From assembly GCA_029931535.1 (NCBI GenBank), contig JAQPZY010001675.1:6905501-6969500 (forward strand): a stretch of 64,000 nt of DNA, read 5' to 3'. This document shows, in pieces, positions 1 to 10,670 of this stretch. This DNA comes from Margaritifera margaritifera (Eukaryota > Mollusca > Bivalvia > Unionida > Margaritiferidae). The position numbers were made by a program, and so were the translations under genes. Each line of letters begins with the position of its first letter. Positions within the stretch are counted from its first letter, which is position 1. The notes below the pieces were generated by a model that saw nothing but the letters and a program-made list of their open reading frames with translations, did not search any database and had not been told where the DNA came from.

Positions 1-120
1 TAAGGACTAATCAGTAGAATAAACAACACAAATCCTGATCTGCCGGCGCATTATGCGACAGCAGATCAGGGTCTATGTTGTTTGCATTTGGACCCGGATT
101 ATAAGCTAGTACTTACGGTA
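1..120. mobile_element. Double-hairpin MITE, partial copy (one hairpin plus one terminus)
   Basis: The segment holds one foldback hairpin (CCTGATCTGCC... / ...GGCAGATCAGGG with a GCGCATTATGCG-type loop), then a terminal sequence reading ATAAGC...TACTTACGG followed by TA. The same text recurs throughout the window. The copy is cut by the window edge, so its left part cannot be judged. No protein is encoded. Confidence 0.75.
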
Positions 121-289
121 ATACAACAGTTTGCACAGACCACATGAAAACAAAAAGAATGAAGCTGTCAGAAAACAGCAAAGCTTGCCTGCACATACTG
201 TAAATATGGATAATAAACACATATGGGAAAATATATGTATACACAAAATAAGTACATCCAGGCCTTCCAGTACTTTTGTAGCAAAACTA

Positions 290-408
290 CCGTATATACT
301 CGCATATAAGCCAGGTCAAAATGCAAGCTACATAGACCCTGATCTGCCATCGCATAATGCGCCAGCAGATCAGGGTCTATGTTGTTTGTTCTACTGATTA
401 GTTCTACT
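290..408. mobile_element. Double-hairpin MITE, half copy
   Basis: The element begins just after a TA with CCGTATATACTCGC, continues ATAAGCCAGGTC, and then forms one hairpin (ACATAGACCCTGATCTGCC with its inverse). It stops in the spacer text TTCTACTGATTAGT. The copy at 2215 stops at almost the same point, which suggests a recurrent half-element form, not a random truncation. Confidence 0.75.
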
Positions 409-577
409 GCATATCCATTGTCTTACGCAAACAGACAGATGCCAACGATGATGCACAACATACAATAATGTCAATTCATATGGTATGATGGATCAAATGA
501 AGTTATTGTTAACTTTGCCAAATAAAAATGTACAATGATGTACATTTACTTGGACTCTAAGAAACAAAACTGACAGA

Positions 578-1016
578 AAATCAGGATGAACAATTCTTGT
601 CTATTGATGGCTATGATAAACCATTTCATAGACTTCCTGTGTACATAAAAAATGGTATAGTTTCTAAAAGAAAGTTAGAATCACTGGAAATAAAATCAAT
701 TTGACAACAGGTTTACTCCAGAAAAAGCTAAACTCTACCTATCTGGTTTTGTGTACAGACTCCCATCTTCAAATATTTATAGGTGTAAATATTTTAAACT
801 TAAATACATAAAATTTATAGGGTTAGAAAATGAATTTTACATTTTATGCAATACAAACAGCAACCTTCTCAATGACCATATAAAAAACAATTGGATGGCT
901 TTTATTGCTTCTTTTGGTATGAAACAACTAGTAAATGAACCCACTAGAGTAACATCTACCTCTAAAACACTTATCGACCAATCTTGTATATTTACATATA
1001 CAGTGAACCTCTAATT
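578..1016 (+). pseudogene. LINE endonuclease-domain fragment
   Basis: Translated in shifting frames, this stretch reads like the C-terminal half of the apurinic-type endonuclease of a CR1/L2-type LINE. It shows a segment resembling 'YIKNGI', then VQVYSRKS-like text, 'YRLPSSNIY', then 'LVNEPTRVTSTSKTLID', which is the characteristic block before the catalytic histidine. The usual GDFN block is degraded to CNTNSN. Stops and frame changes near 705-750 show that it is dead. Weak continuation into the linker is possible up to about 1230. The exact clade is not resolved, but the LINE assignment is firm because the blocks come in the expected order. Confidence 0.75.
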
Positions 1017-2214
1017 AAAATATAAGAGAACCTATCAGACTCTGAAAGAGGGTATGTCATTTAATTCTATATCAATTTGAAGACAATTTTCTGGACATAA
1101 TTTATAATACATAAAATTTTACCAATACATGAAAGAATATTCCTATGAAAGGCTAAATTTACGTATAGTGTCCAGAAAAGTCACTCCTGCCTACCTAAAC
1201 AATATTTTTTTCACCAAAGCGAATCTGATGGTGCTCCAAGTTACAAGTAAAAATTACACAGTACCCAAGCCAAAAATTACATAGTACCCAAGCCAAAGAT
1301 GAAATTGTTTGAAAAATGCTCTCAATATACTGGTCTACTGGCGTGTAGCTGTTTCACATAAGGCAGGCTTATTGCATTGCCTCAAATGTACAATATCCTA
1401 AGACAGTCAAACAATTCTAAATGATATAATTTTCTCTGCTTATCAATTTTTCTCACATAAGAATTTTCAATACAACATCATATTTTATATATGTTTATAT
1501 GCTGATCAATGCATTTACAGGTGTTGTGGACCTGTAAATTTGCAGGATTTTTGGAATACCTCAATACATTAGTGTTAAGCCCGGCTTATCATATTGTGCG
1601 GTATATACTGTATATATTGCATTTTCTAATCTAGGAAGTGCGATTGTGGGATTCTTGCTAATTAAATAAACATGCAGAAAAATCAACCAAATGCACAAAA
1701 ATAATTGCACATTATATTTTCAAGCTCTGCCTTTATTTCTACATTAAATCATTTCTACATTCAGAAATCCCCACACCTTTTCTAAATGGAGGGGTGAATT
1801 TCACCCATTTTCCAGTTCTAAAATAGACCACATTATTTTACATAATAGAGGGCCTCAAGGTACTGATTAGTTCCTGTAACTACATGACTTATCCTCTGTA
1901 AATAAAGTCAACAGTAGTACTAGTAATACATCACAGTGTCAGGTACCTATCAAAGAGCATAGAATCATCCACTTCATCCAGTGAATTGCAAAGTTTTATC
2001 TTTTAATTACAAAAAAATAGAGGGTTAAGGAGCAAAAAAGAACCTAACAAAGATTGCAGTAGACACCATTTATTTTGCAATTTATTCCTAGGACAGTGAC
2101 AAGAATTTAGCAAGCTATTCAAGCACGCATATGCTAAAACTTAAATTCAACTCAAAATTCTGACATTTGATTGGCTAATATCCAAGGATTGACCAATCAG
2201 ACATCAGAAGTTTA
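1017..2214. other. Intergenic or intronic, no recognised gene
   Basis: AT-rich sequence with a short local duplication near 1250-1305 (AAAATTACAYAGTACCCAAGCC twice). I see no exon, RNA gene or complete element here. The first 70 bases may be decayed continuation of the LINE fragment. Confidence 0.5.
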
Positions 2215-2333
2215 CCGTATATACTTACGTATAAGCCAGGTGTAAATGCAAACAACAAAGACCCTGATCTGCCATCGCATAATGCGCCGGCAGATCAGGG
2301 TCTATGTTGTTTGTTCTACTGATTAGTCCTTAC
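2215..2333. mobile_element. Double-hairpin MITE, half copy
   Basis: Starts after TA with CCGTATATACTTACGTATAAGC, contains the hairpin arms AGACCCTGATCTGCC / GGCAGATCAGGGTCT around a loop ATCGCATAATGCGCC, and ends in the spacer text TTCTACTGATTAGTCCTTA. Same architecture as the copy at 290. Confidence 0.8.
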
Positions 2334-4383
2334 AGACTAAAAAATTAATAACAAAATATCTTTAAAAATTGTTTAAAAGAATGAAAACCATTGTCAGTAT
2401 AAATAATTTAACCGGCTATAATAACACTGAATGGCATTCTACAGTGTAAGGAGAATGTGAATAAAATAATTTCCCTCATTTGTTCTGTGGAATAAAAGAG
2501 AAAATAAGACACTTTTAACATCTTTTTCAAATACAGTACAGGATTTCTCAAACAAACATGGCTGAGAAAAATGAACAAAACAAAACAAAAAACTTCATGC
2601 TGTTTTTTTATTTTAGCTAAAATCCATCAGTCAGTGATTAGCGTACTTGAGAAGAAACAACATGAATATAAAACTTACTGAAGCAAATCAAGCACACTTA
2701 TTGCAAAGTTACCTAATTATGATCTAGACAGGAATAATGTAAATTAACAACAGAATGACTTTCTATGTTTTCAATCAAGAAAAGTAATACTTTCTTGCAT
2801 CATTTATGGTTGGAGATATTTTATGTACTGTATATAATTAGCCTGTTCCTTCTATAAAGACATTCTTCATTAAATGTCGGACATTAAGACAAAAATGTTA
2901 ACTTCATAAATATAAATGCGAACACTCTAGGCTCATGGAAAAATGTTCCCAAGCACTCGTCCCTGGGAAGAGCGAGTTGCAATAGATGTCATCCCTTTAC
3001 CCAACACTTTTCCACTAGACTACTCTTGCTCTTACTAAAAAACCACAGGTACCTGATGCATGGTTGATATCAAAATGGGACCAAACCATGCAAATGTTGT
3101 TTGGAATCAAGATCTTAAGTTTAAAACCCTTCTAACCCATGTCCCCTCTGATAAATCTACAATAAGAGACAAAGTTCACAACTCAAGAAATTCCAGTTTC
3201 ACATGCATGTAGCTCTCGATTTCTAAATGGTATTCCTGTTACAGTTAATTTTTCAGTGCTCTAGGTGTCATTTTAATGTAGAGAAACTGTCCTTTTCAAC
3301 AAGCTATTACACATCTTTGTAAGTTAGACCTATAAGAAGTTAAGAGATAGAGAATGTCAACATTTTTTGTGATTTGTCTGATCAAAGTGTTATGCACGCC
3401 CAAGGTCACCAGTAGTTTCAAGACTCGCATGTTTTATTGATACATAATCACACCAAAGCAAAGATGCGAGCAGATATTTTCATAAGTATGTACATGTAAT
3501 TACTTTTAAATATAAAAAATCTTGCAAACTTCCAAACGAAAGAAGATTTCCAAGTGTCTATGCAATTTCCACAAACTTTCATACTAAGTAATCCATATCA
3601 GTCAAACTTCCATTTAGAGAGCTACCTAATGGTAATTTTCAAGGGAAGATTGCAGATTGGCCAAAATAATTGGAAGGTTATTAAGCATGAATTGTGTGAA
3701 AGTTGGTGGGAATTGACGGAGACACTTAAAATGCTTCTTTCAAATGTAAGTTAGCAACATTTTTCTTGTGAAAAGTAATTACCGGTACATACTTATAGAA
3801 ATACCTGCTGATGTCTCCACTTTGGTGAAATAATATACACAGCTCCCTCATTTTAGCATGCCCAGATAACTTGCAAGCCCATTTATAATGCAGAGGTGGA
3901 TGTGGATCCCATTTTTCTTACAGAAAATACCAAAAATTATGTCCCTATTTGCTGAACATGAATGAAATCATGATTACCTGCAATGAAATCACAGTCTTAC
4001 TATTTTACTGATAGAAAAATAGAAAATCAAGTTTAGACATTGTTTCTCAAAATAACTATCCAGCTTGTTTAACAACAAAACGAATCTAGTTCAGTTCTGA
4101 ATCGACAATAACACTAGAATGTATCCACATTTACATGCAAAGAGCAGTGACATAATACACAATGTTTGCTCGTATACATGCTATGTGTCCTGAAACATCC
4201 TGGAGTAATATTTTTAACAATCTTTCAAAGACTGGTTATCTTGAAAATAAAGGCTAAATATTAACAAAAATTCCCAACATCATAATAAAACGAGTATTCA
4301 ACCATTTATCCCCCCCCCCCCCCAAACCAAAAAAAAAAAACTGTCAATGTCCAGCCCTTTCTGAATTTTTCAGAGGTACATGT
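2334..4383. other. No recognised feature
   Basis: Two kilobases of AT-rich DNA with only short open frames, the longest being 66 codons at 3554-3754, which resembles nothing I know and has no supporting splice signals. A 13-base C run next to an A run lies at 4311-4341. Confidence 0.5.
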
Positions 4384-4475
4384 ACCTTGGTAACTTGTAC
4401 CCTGGCTTATGCTGCAGTCTATGTTTTTGGACCCCACTGAATGTGAGTTATCAAGGACAAAGTGTCATCTTCTTC
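4384..4475. repeat. Short dispersed repeat (copy 1)
   Basis: About 80 bases (TAACTTGTACCCTGGCTTATG ... TCTATGTTTTTGGACC) match, in inverted orientation, the sequence at 11084-11160. The copy at 11084 has AACTTGCAC near both ends, like a small foldback. Function unknown. Confidence 0.55.
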
Positions 4476-4895
4476 TGAGCCCCTATGGACCCAGAGAAGG
4501 ATCCCATACTCTCCTGAGAACAAAGAGGAAGAGGGGCCTTTCTTCCTCCCCTTATACATGCACCAACTATCGGCTAGGTCCCAGATGTCATCTAACCATA
4601 AATAAGAGGGGTGTCAAACATACGATTCATTATTTATTATTATTATTTATATCAAATCTGGCCCACCATAGCAAATGAGTTTGATACATCTGATAAATAA
4701 CATAACGGACAACCTTTGTACGTTCACAACTAGTGCACAAAAGGCAGGTGGGGTGTGTGTTCTGCAGGGCTTTTTATGTCCACACATGCCCACACTCTGC
4801 AACATTTAAATTCCTGCAAAGGAAAATTTTCTGAAACAGAAAACAATAAACAAAAATACTGATGATGATAATGAATGGTGTGAGACATCTGTTAA

Positions 4896-5945
4896 CCCAT
4901 TACCTCATATAAGCGCTTTGGATGCCTCTACTGATTTCCAATGGAAGCACCTTTCAATGCCTCAGTCCAATTAACATACAAGTGCATTTGGACACCCGTG
5001 CACCATCTGCATAGAAGCGCGTTTCAATACCTACAGTAAACATTGGCCATTATGAGCTGGTTTTTGTGGCACCATTTTCTGGGGAAAACCCCCTATTAGG
5101 AACTATAGGCATTGAAGTAAATGACCATTATGTCACATCATGTGGTTGCTATTTAAGATAGAATTGTAAACTGCTATTTAAAGTAACTGAGTCAGATTCT
5201 CCTTTATCCAAAATGAAGGCTGCAGACTTCGTTCAGCACTTTCTTGAGTTTGGATGATTAGAATTATGACTATGAAGACTTCAATAAGTCTGATACAGGC
5301 TCCAATATCAATTTAGGCAAGACTGATTTTATTAATTATCAAATTTGGATGATTTAGTGATACAGACATTGACAATGAACCAGTGGATTTAGAGGTTGAG
5401 AAAGGTCAGCTACAGTTGGTCACACAGCTTCAGTGGCTTGATGGTGAATTAATTCTCTCAAGATTTTAAACCATATCAAAATTCTTCTGTGAAAAATAAT
5501 TATACGGCCATAAAGATTAGATTTTACTCTTAAATCTATCTATAGATAACAAATATGTACAAAAATGGTAAAATGGTTAAAATTTATGTTGAACTTAATA
5601 CATACTACACTGCTATAAATTTTACTGGCAGGCCTATTTGCATTAGAATCATTTATGTAACAGGTGTTCTATTTATAGCACACTGCACTCTGTGGTTCTG
5701 GCACATGTATATCAACAGCCTACACCAGTGGTCCCCAACGCGGTGCCCGCGGGCGCCATGGCACCCGCCAAGGTTTTTTGTGTGCCCGCGGAAGAGGTTA
5801 TAATGAACAATAAAAAAGAAAACAAATTAGTCAAGTTAATTGGTTGGTGCCCGCCATTCTCTCATAAATTCACAAATGTGCCCATAGGCCAAAAAAGGTT
5901 GGGGACCCCTGGCCTACACAGTAATATACACTATGTGGTAAAGGG
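4896..5945. mobile_element. piggyBac-like non-autonomous element 1
   Basis: The element is bounded by TTAA at 4892-4895 and 5946-5949, the target duplication typical of piggyBac elements. Its ends read CCCATTACCTC and, inverted on the right, CCCTTTACCAC. The left 400 bases align with the left part of the element at 10671 (AAGCGC, GAGCTGGTTTTTGT, CACATCATGTGGTTGC blocks). A short acidic frame near 5360-5400 may be a relic of a transposase N-terminus, but it is broken and I would not annotate a protein. A hAT-like MITE is inserted at 5726-5911. Confidence 0.75.
5726..5911. mobile_element. hAT-like MITE nested in piggyBac-like element
   Basis: Ends are CAGTGGTCCCCAACG and the inverse of GTTGGGGACCCCTG. 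It is flanked by a perfect 8-bp duplication, GCCTACAC, at 5718-5725 and 5912-5919. CAG...CTG ends with 8-bp duplications are the hAT signature. The GC content is much higher than the surroundings (CGCGGTGCCCGCGGGCGCC at the left end). No coding capacity. Confidence 0.9.
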
Positions 5946-6131
5946 TTAAACACAATGAGCGGCGTGAGACCTCCAAAACACACTACTGATAGTGATGAAT
6001 GCTGTGAGACCTCCCAAGAGCATCATAAAGATTCATCATATAATATTAGTCAATGTACTATCAAAATATATATTCATTATATATACAGAAGATAGGTCAC
6101 ACAAATTCTGGACATGGAGGGGAAGACAATA

Positions 6132-6452
6132 CAGCTCTCCCCCATTATAATGCACCTCATTATAATGCAATTTCGGATATAATGTGGTACTACTATGGAC
6201 TTCATGACCAAAATCACACCAATGTATATATAGGTTGAAAGAAAACAAGGTGAAACTTAGTCTTATATCTTCATTTCCTTTTCAAAACACCATAATTTAT
6301 CAAATTTTGATAGTACCCACTATACCACTGTTTGGTATATTACGCTATTCTCAATATATTGCGGTATCACGGTCTTAATATAACGCAGTTCGGTACAGAA
6401 CGCGGTTGGCGGTTATGGACCCTGACTACTGCATTAAAAAGAGGAAGAGCTG
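6132..6452. mobile_element. pogo/mariner-like MITE, copy 1
   Basis: Bounded by TA on both sides (6130-6131, 6453-6454). The left end reads CAGCTCTCCCCCATTATAA and the right end is the inverse of CAGCTCTTCC. Internal sequence aligns along its length with 60800-61134 (shared GGTGAAACTTAGTCTTATAT and GTTTGGTATATTAC blocks). TA duplication and CAG ends fit the pogo/Tigger branch of Tc1/mariner. An open frame that starts inside it is incidental. Confidence 0.85.
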
Positions 6453-7590
6453 TACCTACCCTAAAATTTTGGAAACATCAAAATAATCATATCAATGATA
6501 AAATTTGGATGCCAACAGAAACAGCAATTAAGTACCCTATTGCTGAATGGAGTGGGTACAATAGTAATGGCACTGCTAAAAAAAAAAACAGCAGATTAAT
6601 GCCTCAAATTTCACGCGAGCTTATACAACCATTTAATATACAAAGGACTGAGGATATTATCACTCTAATAATACGGAAAAAATGATATCTAAATGCCAGA
6701 ATGCATCTTTGAAACAAGAAAAGGCAATTTCGTCTGAAAGCGATTAGATGAACATTTTTAATATTAACATAGAATAGATTTAGAAGTATGTGTTCCATTA
6801 GAAACCATAAATATCATCCCCACCTGTTATATGCTACAGATAAGACTACTGGACAATATCAAATTTTACACTTGCTAAGAAATCTTTACATTCAGATGGT
6901 GGAAGAATATACACAGTGAAGAAAAAAATGAGCCATTCAGTTGAGTCATTGGTCAGGTATTCAACCTGTGTTAGGTACTTTCCTGGTGGTGATAAACAAG
7001 TGTTATAGCTGCAGAGGACAGATACAGTCATTCTGCCAAATGATGGAGAAAAAAAAATGTTTCAGGAAATGTAAGGATGTAAACACCTAGTTTGATTACA
7101 AGAAGATAGCTGCATACTTCAACAACCAACCAAAGTATCTTCCACCTTGTTCTATACCAGGAAGACCTCTATGAACACTTTTTAGAATGATGTATTCAAC
7201 AGGCATACTGGATTAAAACTGATAAATGCTACTGTTGATAACAGAGTGAGCATGATGACTGAAATAAATTCTTTTAATCTCTTGAAAGATACCTCAAAAA
7301 CACAGCAGAAAACAGTTTCTCTGTCAGTGTTTGTTATTTTAGTAATTTGTTTGGTGATTTTCATGTTTCGTCTCAGTATGCCTTGCTAAAAATGGCAAAT
7401 TATGGTTGACTTCTTAAGGAACAGCTTGCAGACTGTACTTCACCCTGAGGTAAATGTATGACCACCATGACTTACAGTCATCTGCAATCGATCATACTCA
7501 AATGGGCTTATATACAGGGGTATTTAGGTGCTGTTTTATTTGTGCCTTTTCCAGATAATAAATATTTTTTGCCCTGTTCTGAATTTACTC
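6453..7590. other. No recognised feature
   Basis: AT-rich sequence with several short frames on both strands (60 to 70 codons), none resembling a known domain and none with plausible exon borders. Confidence 0.5.
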
Positions 7591-7591
7591 T

Positions 7592-7727
7592 AAGAAACTG
7601 GTAACAGCATCCTTGAAAGCAGGTGGTATTTGCTAATTATTATGTGTCTGGGAAAAAGAAATTGGTAACAGCATCCTTGAAAGCAGGTGGTATTTGCTAA
7701 TTATCATGTGTCTGGGAAAAAGAAATG
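7592..7727. repeat. Tandem duplication of about 65 bp
   Basis: The block GAAACTGGTAACAGCATCC ... TGTGTCTGGGAAAAA occurs twice head to tail with one visible difference (TTATTATG versus TTATCATG), so the duplication is recent. Confidence 0.9.
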
Positions 7728-7794
7728 AAAAGAAATAACGAGAAACTACATCTTAAATATGGTTTGTAATAACCATATAAGGCCAACAACAACA

Positions 7795-8054
7795 AAATAT
7801 GTGTTTCCGGTCGGCCGACCCTAGCACTTCTGCCCCCCCCCCCCGAATTTTTTTTAAAATAAAATAAAATCACATTGCCGAAATTGATTTGTGCAACTAA
7901 TTGAGCTGCTTTTGCCCACTACTTTGAACTCTGAAGCGCTTGAAATATTATTTGATTTATATTTAATGTGTAAAAAAAAAAAAAAAAAAAAAAATACCTG
8001 CCTACCTGCCTAACCTAATTTTAAAACCAGTGCAATAGGAAACACACATATTTT
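7795..8054. mobile_element. Candidate foldback element with AAATATGTGTTTCC ends
   Basis: The left end AAATATGTGTTTCCGGTCGG and the inverse of the right end AAATATGTGTGTTTCC match over about 14 bases. The interior holds a C run (near 7833) and an A run (7972-7994). No clear target duplication is visible, so the boundaries are tentative. Confidence 0.45.
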
Positions 8055-8226
8055 TTTTTTACTTAAACTGAGAGCAGTCTTAACAATGTGATTATAATTT
8101 ATGCTGTGTCACAAAGCATCATAAATTATGTACCTGCCAAACAGAGTATTATAACAATGGTAAATGTACATTCATATTCCATACAAACCATAATTTCCTT
8201 CCATGTATGTGCCATCTTTTTTAGTA

Positions 8227-8424
8227 CCATATATACTTGGTTATAAATTGAGTCCAAGTGCAGATCTGCTGCCACATAATTTGCTGGCAGATCTGGGTCT
8301 ATGCAGTTTGTTAGGAGTCATCAGTAGAACAAACATAGATCCTGATCTGCCAGCATATTATGCAATGGCAGATACTGTCTATGTTGTTTACAGCTGGACT
8401 TGACATATAATCAAGTATATACAG
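8227..8424. mobile_element. Double-hairpin MITE, full-length copy
   Basis: Flanked by TA (8225-8226, 8425-8426). The terminal inverted repeats are CCATATATACTTGGTTATAA and the inverse of CTGTATATACTTGATTATA. Inside are two consecutive hairpins: arms AGATCTGC / GCAGATCTGGGTCTATGCAG, then AGATCCTGATCTGCC / GGCAGAT..., separated by TTAGGAGTCATCAGTAGAACA. About 198 bp, non-coding. Confidence 0.85.
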
Positions 8425-9459
8425 TATGTGCTAAAAGCATGTTTATACATCAAGGACATTTAACACCTTGTGTCTAAATTGTTGTGGGTATTTTACCACT
8501 TATGTTAATTACAAGTAAGCCATTTCTTTTGCCAATTAAAAGCACCAAAGTCCATACACATAATATAAGAAATGAAGACAGCTGAAAGCCAAATCTAGGC
8601 ATGACAGTGCAGAAACATTGCCAGACATAGTAAGACATGAGCCAGGTTCAATATGAACTTTTCTATCCAGGATTTATTTACAATAGATGCATTTTAGACT
8701 TCCATATTGAAAAAACGAGAGGCCCAAGTGAGACTGATAGCAATCACCTAACTCGTAAGCAACAGGGTCCATAAACACTAGCCACAGTATAAGCAATGTG
8801 CAAGATAGTGAGGGAAACAAATTCTGGTTAGCACTAATAGCTAAGGTGAGGGTGTATATTTCTTGAACACAATGATATATGCCCATAACCTGTAGTATGA
8901 ATAAACAGTAAATAGTTCTGCTCAGAGCTGGTGTAAAACTATCCTCTGGCAGTTTACACAGCTGACTGTCATAGAGGCATTTAAAAGGTAAGGAGGTCAG
9001 AGATAAACAACTACCTTTCACTGGTTACTTAATTGGTTGACAATAGCTAGGGTGAAGTAGTGTCAAATTTTTTGAATACTGCTGTGGGAGAGCCTATTAG
9101 GCTAATTTGCATATGTAAAGTACACTAAGTGGAACAACCCAATTCGTCTTAAGTACATCAAAGAGATGTGTTGAAGAACAAATGCTATTACACATCTCTG
9201 TATTGAATGAGAATGTTGAAGCCATCTTTATTAAAGATTACTGGCAAGTTTATGATCAGTGGCAACGTTTCCTTGAAGTCAGATTTGTACTCCATATATA
9301 AAATGCAAAACATGATTATTTCGGTTGGTGGAATAGTGTGATTCATTTTTATAAGACAAAATGTCGAAACATATCTGTGATTCAGGAAATGTGGAGTTAT
9401 CTGAGAAGTGAGCAAAGCCCAGCAAAACTAAATTTCAGAACACCTGATTGACGGAGTTT
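8425..9459. other. No recognised gene; two short minus-strand open frames
   Basis: A 115-codon frame on the minus strand (8674-9021) and a 75-codon frame (9188-9415) are the only long frames. Their translations show no motif I recognise and no splice context, and I regard both as chance. Confidence 0.5.
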
Positions 9460-9750
9460 GACTTTGTGAAGCACAGCAGCAAGGGGCAGCATTTTATTCT
9501 GTGCACATATTGCAACCACCATACTGACATTAGTCATTCTGGAGTGTATGACATCTGTTGACATAGCAACACCACCCTGCATCGTGATAATGCACAAATG
9601 CAGAGCTCAATCACCAAAGTAACTAGCATGTTTAAACAGTCGTCGACAGACAATGTCACTAGAGCTTAAGTACTTTTCTGCAATTTCGTTGCAAAGCACA
9701 ATCTGCCATTTTCAGTAGCAGATTAATTCAACAAGATCTTCACAGAAGTT
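9460..9750 (+). pseudogene. Zinc-finger / hAT-transposase-like protein fragment with in-frame stops
   Basis: One reading frame stays recognisable across about 97 codons and carries three internal stops. It contains FILCTYC (a C-x2-C pair), then text like DISHSGVYDI followed by histidines, a Ser/Thr-rich linker ending SMFKQSS, and then VTRA-stop-VLFCNFVAKHNLPFSVAD. The last block is characteristic of a widespread family of hAT-derived proteins with an N-terminal BED/TTF-like finger ('AEV.F..F.AEHNLPF...DHF'). Each stop falls where a single base change would restore the family residue, so decay is by point mutation. The catalytic part is absent. Confidence 0.65.
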
Positions 9751-9861
9751 TGAACAACAGTACCATCCAGTCTCTAATAAATGCAAAGGTGAACACACAT
9801 GATGCTTGCATTACCTTCAAACCACCTCCTGAACTACTGAAAGCAGCAAAGACTGCATCTA

Positions 9862-10177
9862 CCGTATTTGCCGGCCTATAAGTCGATACTTTTTGACCTG
9901 GAAGTCTTGGCTTCATCTTATACTCCGAATCAACTTATATATGGATTATGTCATTGAAATTGCTTTACCGTATGTTAATGTAATTTTTTGTACGTGAAAA
10001 AAAAAGAAAAAAAGAAAAAAATTCAAAGTACGAAAAGTATAGTGTCAAAAAATAATTTTTGTTTTGGGCTTCGTCTTATACTCCGCATCAACTTATATAT
10101 GAATGAAGGATTGAAAATTGATGAAATTAGCGAATTCGACTTATACTCCGCATCGACTTATAGGCCATCAAATACAG
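9862..10177. mobile_element. TA-flanked MITE with CCGTATTTG ends
   Basis: Bounded by TA at 9860-9861 and 10178-10179. The left end CCGTATTTGCCGGCCTATAA and the inverted right end CTGTATTTGATGGCCTATAA match closely. Repeated CTTATACTCCG.ATCAACTTATA text lies in from both ends. The interior is an A/G-rich low-complexity stretch with no gene. The ends resemble those of the double-hairpin family (CCGTAT...TATAAG), so the two may share a mobilising transposase. Confidence 0.8.
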
Positions 10178-10670
10178 TACATTCAACTGTCCAATGGATT
10201 TTAAAGAGTGTATAACTTGGTGTCTTTTTTTGTTTAATGTCTGTGAGAATGTGACTATGTGGACATATTTGTGCTGTGATGTTATTTGATAATGCTAAGT
10301 CTACCATTTTTTGTTTGCTAGTGCACTAAATGCTTCAGAGAAAACAGATGGTATTTTCTTTTATTCAAATTTTAATTTCTAGTCATTTGCTATAGGTTCA
10401 TATGAGAAGATAGCTTATTCTCATTTGGATGACATTGATTTCTGGGGGTCACGTGCACTAACCCCCCTTAGGACCTCAAAAACAACTTTCTGAGTCTCAA
10501 AAAACACCCAACACACTGTCAGGGAATATGGCAGGTATGGTGATGCTGACAACTTTTGTTGATGAGAATTATTATCTCCACTGTCCTACACAAACATGAA
10601 TATAATTATTATTCGATATTAAACTATATGAAGTCAATTAAAGTTAATAAATTGATAAAAGACTTATTAA

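Noticed and set aside
6332..6685. A 117-codon plus-strand frame as a gene
   Set aside because: Its first third lies within the MITE at 6132-6452, and the rest has no recognisable domain or splice sites.
8674..9021. A 115-codon minus-strand frame as a gene
   Set aside because: Composition is ordinary for the region, there are no motifs, and it has neither splice context nor a homologue that I recognise.
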